Origin: Dryas octopetala
Taxonomy: Eukaryota > Streptophyta > Magnoliopsida > Rosales > Rosaceae
NCBI GenBank assembly: GCA_963921425.1
Contig: OY992839.1
Coordinates: 10,953,409 to 11,017,408, forward strand
Length of the DNA: 64,000 bases
Direction: 5' to 3'
Part shown: positions 46,527 through 62,845 of the stretch, piece by piece
Numbering within the stretch: position 1 is the stretch's first letter
How the letters are laid out: the number at the start of each line of letters is the position of its first letter
Translations under genes and position numbers: made by a program
Notes under the pieces: generated by a model
The model's database searches: none
Told to the model about the DNA's origin: nothing
Seen by the model: only the letters and a program-made list of their open reading frames with translations

Positions 46527-46752
46527 AAATTTGAAAAATTAATCTATTTTAATTTTTATTAAAGATTTTTAACCTCTTTTTTAAATTTTTAGAAATTTGA
46601 CCTTTGAGTAGTATTCAAGCTCTACTGAAGAAGTGCTTGAACCCCCCTCCTCCAGGGAGCTTTACTCGAGGGTCAAATTTTTAAAAATTAAAAAAAAAAA
46701 AAGGTTAAAAGTCTTTAATTGATCTCAATTTAAATTAATTTTTCAAATTTCT
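46527..46752. mobile_element. Small foldback MITE
   Basis: The left arm AAATTTGAAAAATTAAT and right arm ATTAATTTTTCAAATTT are perfect mirrors at the ends. Complementarity continues inward (AATTTGACC on the left, GGGTCAAATT on the right) to a ~60-base GC-richer loop. No coding capacity. The family is not assigned. Confidence 0.7.
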
Positions 46753-47335
46753 CTAAAAAAACTGAAAATTTTATTAATTCTTCTCATCACACAATCGTAA
46801 TCCCAAAAATACAACTCATCGTTGTTTTTCTGTACGTGCCTTGATAGCATTGTTGTCGGTGGGTAGATCTGCTATGTCGCAAGCTAGTCGCAACTGTTGC
46901 AACACCATAGCATTGTGCCATGGCCAGTGGCGGAGCCCGAAATCTGTAAGACAAGGGCACCAAAGAAAAATAAAAATCCCCATATACAACTAGCAGCATA
47001 ACAAATTAAATATTATTCAATTTTGTGATATTGATGCTAAATTTTAACGAGTGGTAGACTGTGGTTCTATTTAAACCATAAATTTGCTTATTGGCCCCTT
47101 CAATTTTTTTATTAATTGGTAAACCCACTATTTCTTTTGAAAACAGAACATAATATTGTGTTATAATTTGTGTTATTTTAGAGGAATGAGCGCTCTAAAA
47201 TTAGCTAGTTAACAAGTTAATACGAATCTAACCAACTTTTTGGATTCACCATATGAGTAATTTCATAATACAACATTCCATTTTTTAGGTCTCACTTTAA
47301 AAATTATGGTTAGGCTGCCCCATATATCAGCAAGC
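46753..47335. other. Intergenic, no gene seen
   Basis: AT-rich; a 70-codon minus frame at 46787-46999 has no recognisable features. Confidence 0.4.
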
Positions 47336-47419
47336 TTTAATTTGTAGGACTGGGGATGTAAGTCGATCGTCAAAGAGAACTTGCAAAGCTGGGGATAAAA
47401 CTTTGTTTGCTGCATCCAT
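47336..47419 (-). pseudogene. NLR N-terminal relic
   Basis: From an ATG at 47417-47419 the minus strand reads MDAANKVLSPALQVLFDDRL, then TSPVLQ. This matches the first residues of the cluster's NLR proteins with one extra Asp, then runs into a stop within a few codons. No NB-ARC follows. A remnant of another cluster member's 5' end. Confidence 0.8.
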
Positions 47420-47699
47420 TTCATGTGGACTAAGATGTTTTCAACCGAAATCACATTTGGTCCTCTGGTGGTTTAAACATTCGTGAGTTTTACTTAAAAA
47501 AATGATTGAAAATCATGTATGTAGCATTGTAGCTTCAAATTTGATTTTTCAAACAAGAATTCAAAGAAATTTCAAACTTAATGTTCAAACTAAAAACCAT
47601 TTAGTGAGTCTCAATTTTTCTAACAAATAAATAAGAAGAATGAAAATTGAAATTAGTTTTAGAAAGCCTATAAAATGGTCTTTCTGTTAATGTAATATT
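47420..47699. other. Intergenic, no gene seen
   Basis: AT-rich, nothing recognised. Confidence 0.4.
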
Positions 47700-48910
47700 A
47701 TGTAATTGGCAATTTCCTAGTGTCAAAACTCTAAGTCTGTAAGTTTGAGTTAGTCATAGGTCTAGTGAGTCATCAAGATGTGTTTCGTGTTGAAGGTTCA
47801 TGCTTAAAGAGCGACATGATTAACTTTGGTTCAATGAGTTCGGGTTCCTTCGGTAAGTGTTCATTCTCACATTCATACATACATCATGTTAGCTAGATTC
47901 ATATTTGATTGGTTGCATGTTTGGTTTTTGAAGAGAATATATGGGTTTAGGACAAAATGTGCTTTTGAAGTGTGTTATGTGGAATCGATCACACAGAGTC
48001 AAATTCTGTCATTTTTACCTAGCTTGTGTGTCATTATGTGGGATCAATCCCATTGTAAGTGGGATCAATTGCACAGTGCTGGTTTTCCCTTTGTGCATTT
48101 TGTGGGATAGATCCCATCATAATTAAGTGGGATAGATCCCATCATAAGTGGGATCGATCGCATAGAACGTTTTCAACTTCTTCTTCACACGTTTACCTTC
48201 TTATTCAAGGTGTTTGGTTTCTATGTTGTGTTAGGACTATATATACCTAGTTAGAATTCATTCTGGGGTTGCTCGCGCATAATACACAAAAGAGATTCAT
48301 CTTAGGATTATTGCTAGTGTGACGCTGTGATATGAACTAGGGTTTTGCATAAACACTTTTGAAAGACTAGTTCATTGTGCATTCAACATAGATAGCAGAA
48401 TAGATTGTTCTTTGTGAATCTATTCATGCTATCATCATCCATACATTCATTCATCATACAAGTTTGACTCATTGCATTAAGGTTGAAGCAGGGTTCAAGA
48501 GTTCTTGTCTTCAGGGCGTTGGCAAAAAGATCTCAATAGCAATTGGTGTAATTGAAGAAGTTTCAAAGTGGCATGAGGTCAGACATTTCTTAATTACTAG
48601 AAGGAGTCCAGGAAGGACTTGGATCGAGTCACTTGTTGTAAACTCTTATTTATATAGTGGATTTCTTTTCTGGACTAGGTCCCGCAATTTTTATCCAGTA
48701 GAGGGTTTTTCGCGTCAACAATCCGATCCCTAGCTTGCGTGTACTTTTTTGTGATTGGATTGTTTCACTTGAGTTGGTTGTTTCACTTTGTTTAATCCGC
48801 TACGTTTCTAAATCAACTTGGTAATTTTAATGTTTGGTATAAGTTGTGAGTAAGCCTATTCATCCCCCCCTCTAGGCTAGCTTAGTTTAGTGACCCTTGG
48901 GATTTTCACT
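47700..48910 (+). repeat. LTR-retrotransposon-like remnant
   Basis: The 3' part (about 48,600-48,900) has lines typical of LTRs of large Ty1/copia (SIRE/Maximus-type) elements: a GTCCCGCAATTTTTATCCAG stretch, GGGTTTTTCGCGTCAACA and a run of Cs in CATCCCCCCCTCTAGG near 48,863. The 5' part holds repeated GTGGGATMRATCCCATCATA words (48,040-48,160). No gag-pol coding or second LTR is seen, so it is a fragment or solo LTR. The assignment is by texture. Confidence 0.45.
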
Positions 48911-49167
48911 TTCAATGCTCCAACAAAATTTTTCTCGAAAACAAATTAATAGATAATTTATTCCCAAATTGAAAATCGAAATTTTGTTAAAATTGTCCCA
49001 ATTAAGATCGGAAACAACATAAAACACAAACACTAAAATTGGCAAAATTTGGACCACGAGAACAAATGTGATTTCGAGCCAAAACACAACACAATGACCA
49101 GTTTACCCCTTTTATTAACTTACATGATGAATTTTAATGACACTATGAAAAATAGGTACACAATATT
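48911..49167. other. Intergenic, no gene seen
   Basis: AT-rich spacer; nothing recognised. Confidence 0.4.
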
Positions 49168-49400
49168 TCTATATTGCTCTGACACATGGGATCTGCTAAT
49201 ATAGAACTTTCACGATGATATTGGTAATCAAACCAAAGAGGGAAGAACAGAAAACTATGTAAGATCCAAAAAAATAAAATTAAGATGAATTGGCTGGCGT
49301 CCATTTAGGCCTTCATAGCATTTGAGGCAGTATATGCAACGTATGTCAGTAAGGATTGCAACTGTCAAATTGAAATGGATGTCAACATCTCATTTATTGG
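49168..49400 (-). pseudogene. Relic of a KEA3 exon/intron boundary
   Basis: GGGATCTGCTAAT-containing sequence here aligns with the 5' edge of the KEA3 exon at 56,831-56,920 and about 190 bases of the adjoining intron (56,921-57,110). Shared lines include CAATCAAACCAAAGAG (AATCAAACCAAAGAG in both), TTCATAGCA and AAATTGAA-TGGATGTCAA. The coding part is almost completely lost. A piece of the KEA3 locus was therefore copied to the far side of NLR-D. Confidence 0.65.
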
Positions 49401-49768
49401 TTCTATAATGCCCTTCGTTAACCTGTAACTTAACAGTCTCAATGACATGAAGGCAGTAGGAAATACATAGTGGATTTAGATGGTCAGGAGAAAGGGTTGA
49501 AACATAAGGCACTCTGACAAACAATAGGTTTTCAGGAAAGAAAACCAGAATTGTTTTCGAGAAAACTATTCAAAAGAACATGTATATCTCTTATGTGGGA
49601 CACGGAATTATACAATTTATATAAATAGAAATGGAAAGTTAATTCCAAGGTAGTAGTCTTTAAACTGTATATATATGCATGTGCAGAGGCCAGAACTGAC
49701 TTGTAGCATAACACAGAATTGAGCATGCTAAAGTGGAGGTAAGCCATACTGAGAAAATTTATTAGCCT
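49401..49768. other. Intergenic, no gene seen
   Basis: No recognisable gene; it could be intron or 3' flank linked to the exon-like segment that follows. Confidence 0.35.
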
Positions 49769-49984
49769 TTAGAAATGGGAAAGCACTGATCTTAGCTTCT
49801 CTATATAATCTTCTTGACGCACATCCTCTACACAATAGTGTTTCTGTACCACAGATGAAGTACCTAAAGAGAGATCAGATGACAGAGAAGATGGACAGCA
49901 GTCATTAACAATGGAAGGTCTATTCTGTTCGCTTAATTGTTCATGCCTCTGTTGAATACTATGCAATAATATCTTGATGAACAT
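49769..49984 (-). other. Exon-like segment downstream of NLR-D
   Basis: On minus, an acceptor-like TTGCTTTGTGCAG is followed by a 71-codon frame: MFIKILLHSIQQRHEQLSEQ, then SLSSDLSLGTSSVVQKHYCV, then KLRSVLSHF and stop. A decayed version of part of it (GATGAAGTACCTAAGAGAA and GATGACAGAGAAAGTGGA lines) lies downstream of NLR-A (about 6,205, 7,233) and NLR-C (about 41,390). It may be a 3' terminal exon or spliced 3' UTR of the ancestral NLR gene. Unproven. Confidence 0.35.
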
Positions 49985-50058
49985 CTGCACAAAGCAACTA
50001 AGACAATGATGTCAAAGAAGGAAATTATCAATAAAAGAAAAAAAAAAAAAAAACTGGA

Positions 50059-50152
50059 CAGTCTTTCTCTTCGCTGGGAAACCTGTTTCACTCTTTCTTC
50101 ACTGATCGAGGCAGTCTTGCTTTACGCCGGGAAACCTGTTTCACTCTTTCTT
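50059..50152. repeat. Tandem duplication covering the NLR-D stop codon
   Basis: A ~41-base unit (ending GGGAAACCTGTTTCACTCTT) occurs at 50059-50099 and 50112-50152, a 53-base step. Because 53 is not a multiple of three, the second unit is read in another frame, which creates the NLR-D stop at 50088-50090. Confidence 0.85.
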
Positions 50153-53100
50153 TAGGTCTGAAGGAGATCCACGTGCTTGCTTCGCTGGACCACCTGACCT
50201 GAGGTGATCCAATGTATCTATGTGGGACATGGGCTATTTTCAACCAATCCTCACCACTTCCTTGTCTACACCTTTCCACAAGCTCAGGACATTCTTGAAT
50301 GGAGAGGTGTTGGAGTTTAGTGAGAAGCTTCAGACCTGGTGGCATTTGTTTCAAATTAGGACAATCAGATATGGTCAGAGATCTAAGAGAATCAAGATTC
50401 TCAAACCATTCTGGAAAAGCTGTTAGATTGGGGCAGCTACTAATCTCCAAACAGTGCAGCGTACTGACATTTTGTAATGCACTTGGCAGAGAATCAAACC
50501 AAGGACAGCTCAAGAAAGTCAGACTTCGAAGGGCAGAGAGGTGTCGCACACCCTCTGGAAAAGAACCAAGATTTGGACAATACATAATGGTCAAGTGCTC
50601 AAGGAATGTGAGATTCTCTAAACTTGATGATAAGGACATCAAGTTACTGCAGTTTTCAATTGACAAAGTTCGAAGGGAGCTCAACCCTCCAATTCCACCA
50701 TCCGGAAAGGAGATTATACTGTGACAGTCACTAATCTCCAGTGTCTCTAGAGCTTTCAGGTTCTGTAAATTCTGTGGCAGAGAGGACAGCACTTCACACC
50801 AACGAATGGTCAAGGATTTCAGAGCACTAAGGTTTCCTATCTCCAAAGGTAGTGAAAGAAGCTTTGGGCAAGACAAGATCTTCAGAGTAGAGAGACGAGC
50901 TGATGCAAAAAGCCCTTCTGGGAGAGAGAGTAGCTCTGGAATTTTTTCTATAACAAGAACAGAAAGCAAACTCAAATTTGCTATGGACATCAAGGTTGGA
51001 TTACAATCCTGCATTTCCAAATGTTGAAGGGATTGAGATAAAGGTATATGTTCTAACTTGGGACATCTTTTTACAATTAATTTCCTCAACTTAGGAAATT
51101 CATTTCTGTCATTTTCACATGACCACTCTTCCAAGTTTGGAAAACCAATGAGTGATAGTTCTTCGAGCGATGAAAACCTTATGTCTGTACCATCACCATA
51201 GAAATTTGTACCAATGCGCTTCACACTATCCATTCCATGCAGAGAAAGAGTCTTGAGTAACAAAAGATTCCCAAGGGCTGGAAGATGTTTACAATTTTTA
51301 CAGTTGGTCAAATCAAGTGCAATTAGATTTGGAAGATGCCACCAAGGAAATCTAATTCCTGGATACCCATTTATAACTAGCTTTTTCAGATTTTCATGTG
51401 GTTGCAGGCCTTCAAGGATTTTTCCTGCCACTATAGCATCATCTTTTTGCCATTGTTGCTGAGTCCTTAAGAAGGGTACTTTGAGTCTGGCTTTAGCTAG
51501 TTTCGTGAATGACTTGTCCCCATGTTCAAGTTGTCCCCAATATAATCCTAATGATTCAAGATATTCCTTCTTCTTCAATTTAGCTGACTCCGCCGCGACT
51601 TTACTTTTTACATTCTCCAAGTGCGTAATATTCAGCTTGCCATAAAGATTGAAATATCCCAGCCCACGAAGATTAGAGTTGGAATCATTGCCAATCTTCC
51701 CAGCAACATATAATGGCAATATTTGAAGGCCATCTATATGTTCAATACCTGGAGGCATCTCAATCAAACTCTTACATCCAGTTAAATTGAGATGTCTTAG
51801 GCTTTTCATCCTTCGGATGGAAGGCAAGGTTTTAAGGTTATGACAACCAATTAGGTTTAAAGTCTGCAAATAACAGAGATTGCATATGCTTCCTGGTAGC
51901 TGGGAGATAGGAGTGTAAGACAGATCAAGATACCTCAAACATATCAAGCCACCCAACGATCGTGGCAAATTGCAAACTGCACTACTACTCAGATCTAACA
52001 AACGCAAGTATAGAAAACTTGGAAACATTCTTTTAATGTTCGCTAACAAGCCAGAATCCCCAATCAATAACAGAGTTCGTAGATGTTTTGCTTCATAGAG
52101 AGCTTCTGGAATTGTAAGTGCACCATACTTATAAACAATAGATGAGTGGCGAACTTGTGCTACACTATATGGAGGAAGAACATGTTCAAGTATCTCATAT
52201 TCATTTCCTGCAACATATCGTGCAAGATCATGAATGACATCATTCATTTTGTATCCAATTATGCCGCTACCATCCAATAGCTCTACTTCTTGCAGGAAAG
52301 ACATCCACAACAAGTCCGCAAAGTATTCATCACCAATGTCTTCAAGTCGCTTGCTTCCTTCTTGTAGAATTAGGCCTGCTGCCATCCATAGATGAATTAG
52401 CTTCTGTTTCTTGAATTCATAATTTTTGGGAAATATGGAGCAGAAAGCAAAGCATTGTCTAAGATGTGATGGTAGATAAAGATAACTCAACATCAGGGCA
52501 GGTAAAACTTTATGTTGCCTTTCATCTAATTTCCAAAGTTCGCAATCTCGCATAGACAACCACTGTTGTTCCCCTCTTTTCAAGCGCATTATACTGCCCA
52601 AACTTTTTGCTGCTAATGGAACACCTCCACACTTTTTGACAATCTGCTTCCCAATCAGACATAGGTGAGCATACTTGTGTTCTTCTCCTCGTCCAAATGC
52701 CCGTTTCTTGAACAAAGCCCAACAATCATCCTCCTTCAAGCCCTCCAAATGATACGGGGAATTTGGGGTGTCCATCACCAATGCAATTTTTTTACTGCGG
52801 GTGGTGACAATGATTTTGCATCCATCAACACCCCCTCTAAACAGAGGTCTTAGTTTGTCCCAATCATCCTGGTCTTCAGCCCAAACATCATCTAACACAA
52901 TGAGATATCTTTTATTGTGCAGCATTTGCCAAATCTGAGACTGAAGTAGTTCGGTCTTGGAGAACTTGCATTCATCCGTTGTTGCAGACTCAATAATTGT
53001 CTTCATGATCTTTTTGACATTGAAATCCTTGGAGACAAAAATCCACATCTTAACATCGAAGTGTTTGGTCACCCTCTCATCATTATATGCCAATTGAGCA

Positions 53101-53681
53101 AGAGTCGTCTTGCCAATCCCCCCAATACCAATAATTGGAATACAGGTTGCATATCCTTTCTGCTCCCGGTAAGCTTCACAAAATAGTAAAAGTTTGACTA
53201 ACTTCTCTTTGTCATCCTCTCTTCCATATATATCTGACTCCATGACAAAAGAGCTAGTCTCCCTTTCGGTAGATGGTGGATCTACCTTACTAGGCTCTTG
53301 AAAAGTAAACTTACAGCGTCCCTCATTTACAGTCTTTTCTAACATCTGGAGTGTCTTTCTAACTTTACTAGCATCTACATATGTTGGAATAAGAGAATTA
53401 AACATACCACCCCTGATGATTTCTTTAGCAGTAAGGAAGTCCAGAAGGTCCTCAGTATTAGAAGCTGCATGCTTGAGCTTTGACAACCAAAGTCTGACTG
53501 CTTTGTTGGTCAACTGTTGCTCTTCTGCATTTTCAAGAGTAGCTTGAACCATCTCCAAGGCTTGTTGTAGGCTCTGAAGGCTGTCCTTGAAATCCCAGAC
53601 ATCAGCAACCTTTTGTAGGACTGGGGATGCTAGTCTGTCAAAGATCACTTGCAAAGCAGAGGATAAAACTAGGTCTGCCAT
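50088..53681 (-). CDS. CC-NB-LRR disease resistance protein, RGA-like (NLR-D)
   Basis: An intact intronless 1,197-residue NLR, the most diverged full-length member of this cluster. I place the start at the ATG 53679-53681 (MADLVLSSALQVIFDRLASP), which aligns with the other copies; the frame is open a few codons further without an upstream ATG. Motifs: coiled coil with NTEDLLDF, P-loop GIGGIGKTTLAQ, RNBS-A FDVKMWIFVSKDFN, kinase-2 LIVLDDVWAEDQ, RNBS-B KIIVTTRS, GLPL CGGVPLAAKS, RNBS-D CFAFCSIFPKNYE, MND instead of MHD (YKMNDVIHDLAR). LRRs follow, then a unique basic tail (RPKERVKQVSRRKARLPRSV) absent from NLR-A and NLR-C. Acts inside the cell as an immune receptor; ligand unknown. Confidence 0.95.
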   Translation of the reverse strand: MADLVLSSALQVIFDRLASPVLQKVADVWDFKDSLQSLQQALEMVQATLENAEEQQLTNKAVRLWLSKLKHAASNTEDLLDFLTAKEIIRGGMFNSLIPTYVDASKVRKTLQMLEKTVNEGRCKFTFQEPSKVDPPSTERETSSFVMESDIYGREDDKEKLVKLLLFCEAYREQKGYATCIPIIGIGGIGKTTLAQLAYNDERVTKHFDVKMWIFVSKDFNVKKIMKTIIESATTDECKFSKTELLQSQIWQMLHNKRYLIVLDDVWAEDQDDWDKLRPLFRGGVDGCKIIVTTRSKKIALVMDTPNSPYHLEGLKEDDCWALFKKRAFGRGEEHKYAHLCLIGKQIVKKCGGVPLAAKSLGSIMRLKRGEQQWLSMRDCELWKLDERQHKVLPALMLSYLYLPSHLRQCFAFCSIFPKNYEFKKQKLIHLWMAAGLILQEGSKRLEDIGDEYFADLLWMSFLQEVELLDGSGIIGYKMNDVIHDLARYVAGNEYEILEHVLPPYSVAQVRHSSIVYKYGALTIPEALYEAKHLRTLLLIGDSGLLANIKRMFPSFLYLRLLDLSSSAVCNLPRSLGGLICLRYLDLSYTPISQLPGSICNLCYLQTLNLIGCHNLKTLPSIRRMKSLRHLNLTGCKSLIEMPPGIEHIDGLQILPLYVAGKIGNDSNSNLRGLGYFNLYGKLNITHLENVKSKVAAESAKLKKKEYLESLGLYWGQLEHGDKSFTKLAKARLKVPFLRTQQQWQKDDAIVAGKILEGLQPHENLKKLVINGYPGIRFPWWHLPNLIALDLTNCKNCKHLPALGNLLLLKTLSLHGMDSVKRIGTNFYGDGTDIRFSSLEELSLIGFPNLEEWSCENDRNEFPKLRKLIVKRCPKLEHIPLSQSLQHLEMQDCNPTLMSIANLSLLSVLVIEKIPELLSLPEGLFASARLSTLKILSCPKLLSLPLEIGNLSALKSLTIRWCEVLSSLPQNLQNLKALETLEISDCHSIISFPDGGIGGLSSLRTLSIENCSNLMSLSSSLENLTFLEHLTIMYCPNLGSFPEGVRHLSALRSLTFLSCPWFDSLPSALQNVSTLHCLEISSCPNLTAFPEWFENLDSLRSLTISDCPNLKQMPPGLKLLTKLQHLSIQECPELVERCRQGSGEDWLKIAHVPHRYIGSPQVRWSSEASTWISFRPKERVKQVSRRKARLPRSVKKE

Positions 53682-54791
53682 TTCTGGCTGCAACAACACA
53701 ACCAAAACAATGCTCAGATGAGAACGGTTGGAGCTGGAAATGGAATGGATCGGAAGTGGTGGAAGTTTAAGGTTTTGTTAACCCGTGAGGCCACTGTAGT
53801 CTATATGATTGCTTTTTTTTTTTTTTTTTGGGTGAAATGGAACAAACAGTGTGCATGGTACTTGCATCTCTAATAGGTCTTTAAAATTAGTAACAGACCT
53901 TGTGGAGGCTAGTTATAGATGACTGGCATATCTATCAAAAAACGATTTAGTTTTAAATAAGTAAAAAAAAGTTGATTTTTTAAGAGTGATGTTGGGAATA
54001 TGCTTGTGTATTGAGCAAAAGTTCAAAAATGTTATTAATATATAAAGAGATGAAAAACAATGATAAGTGAAGGAATAGTACGTGGTTGTAATTTGAGGAG
54101 TGGTAGTTGAAGAGAAATTATAGTCAAGTCAAATTAGTTGTGCAGGAATGTTAGTTAGAAAAGTGTGATGGTTGGAAGGATGTTACTACATAAAAATATG
54201 GTCCTTGCAATTTTCTAGCATCATGAATCCATGAATGGGATTAACACTTTAACAGTAGTTGATAGATGAAGGATTACAGTACACTTTTCTTTTTCGAGTA
54301 ATAACTACTAAAATAAGGTAACAACATCTGAAAAGCTAGAGCATTGAAAACAAAATCTGTAGGAGGGAAGCTGTTCTATATCCCTTGCTGCAATCTCTGC
54401 AATGAAAGGCGAGTGATCCGACCTTTGTTGTTTTTTAACTATGGGGGAGTGAGCATTCGAACTCGAGACCTCTCCAACACTGTAGAGAAAAATAAAACTA
54501 AACAAATTGCTAATTTGGATGGAAAAATAGCAAGTTAATTTGTCCACTGCTACTTATCCATACCATTGATTTTTACAACTACGTTAAATTGCGCTGTGAA
54601 CCTTAGAGGAGTCGAGATGGTTGACTACTTGACTTCCATGTCAAGGCTTTTCATCCTTGGGTTTGTAAGGTTAGATATAGTTTTTCTCTATAGAAAATGA
54701 ATTGTTGATAAGTGAATGGATTCTTGTAATTTGAGTGGTAGTTGAAGAGAATTGAAATTGACACACCTTCCAGATATTTTCCCAAGAAAAA

Positions 54792-54850
<59 letters not shown>

Positions 54851-55490
54851 AAAAAAAGAAGAAGAAATAACATGTATTGTTGATTACAAACTCTGATCAT
54901 GTGGCCATGCACTTCTGTACTGAATTTAGAAGGCAGTGCCTCCCATAAAAGGTAAATTCGCGTAGTTTACAACAATCTTTAGAGCCATTCTCTACTCTGG
55001 AAACTGTAATTACTATCAAACCGTAAAATTAAAGTGATAATGAAATCTCTCCGCATATTCAAGATTTGTTTCTTCGGCATTGCTTGATATATTTGTTTGC
55101 ACAACACCCCCATCAAAGAACAAGATATGAAACTGAAGATACAACATACAAGTAGAATTTAAGACTCAGATAAAGAAAATAAAATAAAACAAAGTAGATT
55201 TTAAGAGTGAGAAGGGAACCCAAGAAAAAAACGAACTAAAATATTCTTATAAGTTGAAGTACTAAGTTGGAACACGAGGTATAATTAAGATACTAAAATG
55301 TAATTTGCTCAATATTCTTATATTGTTAGTGTCAGCAAATTGAAAAAATATACAAGCCTGTGGTTTGATCAAAAATAAAAAATTCGCTACCCTTGCTACT
55401 TTTCCCTGAATCAAATTTTAGCCACGCTCTCACCGAGTTCCTGTGCACATTGTTAGTGTCAAGCAATATACACAATGTTTTCCGCCTACA
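53682..55490. other. Intergenic between NLR-D and KEA3
   Basis: Holds the NLR-D promoter side (right of 53,682) and the KEA3 3' flank (left of 55,490). A GA microsatellite occupies about 54,794-54,846. A SINE-like B-box line (on minus GAGGTCTCGAGTTCGAATGC, near 54,450-54,470) is visible but not delimited. No gene seen. Confidence 0.5.
54794..54846. repeat. GA microsatellite
   Basis: About 53 bases of pure GA repeat, followed by an A-rich run. Confidence 0.95.
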
Positions 55491-61896
<6,406 letters not shown>

Positions 61897-61967
61897 CTGC
61901 AGGGAAATAAAAATAAAGGAATGCTCAATGAGTCACTTGTATCTGAAAGCAGACAAACTTGAAAATT

Positions 61968-61974
<7 letters not shown>

Positions 61975-62012
<38 letters not shown>
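61975..62012. repeat. GA microsatellite upstream of the first visible KEA3 exon
   Basis: About 38 bases of GA on plus within the KEA3 intron that also holds the LINE tails. Confidence 0.95.
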
Positions 62013-62015
<3 letters not shown>

Positions 62016-62317
62016 TAAAACAACAGTCGTCTTTTGAAAGGGAGTGAACTCTTTTCACATTGCAATTTCTTCTCCTTTTATTAATGGAGTGACATTTTCC
62101 AGCATTAAGTTTCCTTCACTGACATTACATTTCCGACCAGATGTAAAGAAAAATGGCTAAATCAGTTTAAGTTTTAAATTGAACTTTCAAAGCTTTGGAA
62201 TTTCTCTATTCCAGACTCCATTCTCTACAAAAGACATTGCACAGATTACTTAATAAGATGAATAATGATCTATTCATCTTTTGGAGACAACCACTCACAA
62301 ATCACAACCATATGAAC
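62013..62317. other. KEA3 intron sequence, no exon seen
   Basis: No KEA3 exon or other gene is recognisable. The first visible exon begins in phase 0, so an upstream exon must end at a codon boundary elsewhere. Confidence 0.4.
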
Positions 62318-62845
62318 AATTCTTTTTGCTTTTAATACGAAACAAGGACTTTATTAATAAAAAGTCTAAATTAGTGTCCAGCCGCGGACAAGAGGTCCAC
62401 CATCTAGACAAGCTGCATAATAGGATCTCTAATGCAAAAAGTAAACCCTGCGTCCATCTACCTAAAACAAGCTTCTTGAGGTCAACAAAGAGCAACTGCC
62501 CAACCCGAATGAGTGATAATATTTTAAATAAAAAATAATACCCATAAAGTCAGCATAAGGATGTCAACTCCTCCTCTAACTTTCCTTTGAAAATTATAGC
62601 ATTCCTTTCTAACCAAATCACTGCAAAACCCATCATCACACCACATTTCCGTATAACCTTTGCCTTTTCTTCAAAGGGAAAATGATTTTCAACTAATAAT
62701 GATAAACAAGAGTCCAGAATCACCCAACTCAATTTTTCCTCCTCAAAGAGGTTATGCCACTACCTAAGTGCAACAGGGCAATGGAGAAATAAGCTATCAA
62801 TGTCCTCCACTCCACTCTTATACATAATACACCAAGAGGTACATG
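62318..62845 (-). mobile_element. Degenerate LINE 3' tail in the KEA3 intron
   Basis: On minus, the translation gives CIMYKSGVEDIDSLFLHCPV, an in-frame stop, WHNLFEEEKLSWVILDSCLS and GFAVIWLERNAIIFKG. This is the pattern of the zinc-binding region at the C-terminus of plant LINE reverse transcriptases (CxxC...H...C, then WxERN). It is cut at its 5' side by the A-tail of the next LINE. Confidence 0.75.

Noticed and set aside
48040..48165. CRISPR-like array
   Set aside because: Short dyad repeats with irregular spacing in plant nuclear DNA; no unique spacers of constant length.
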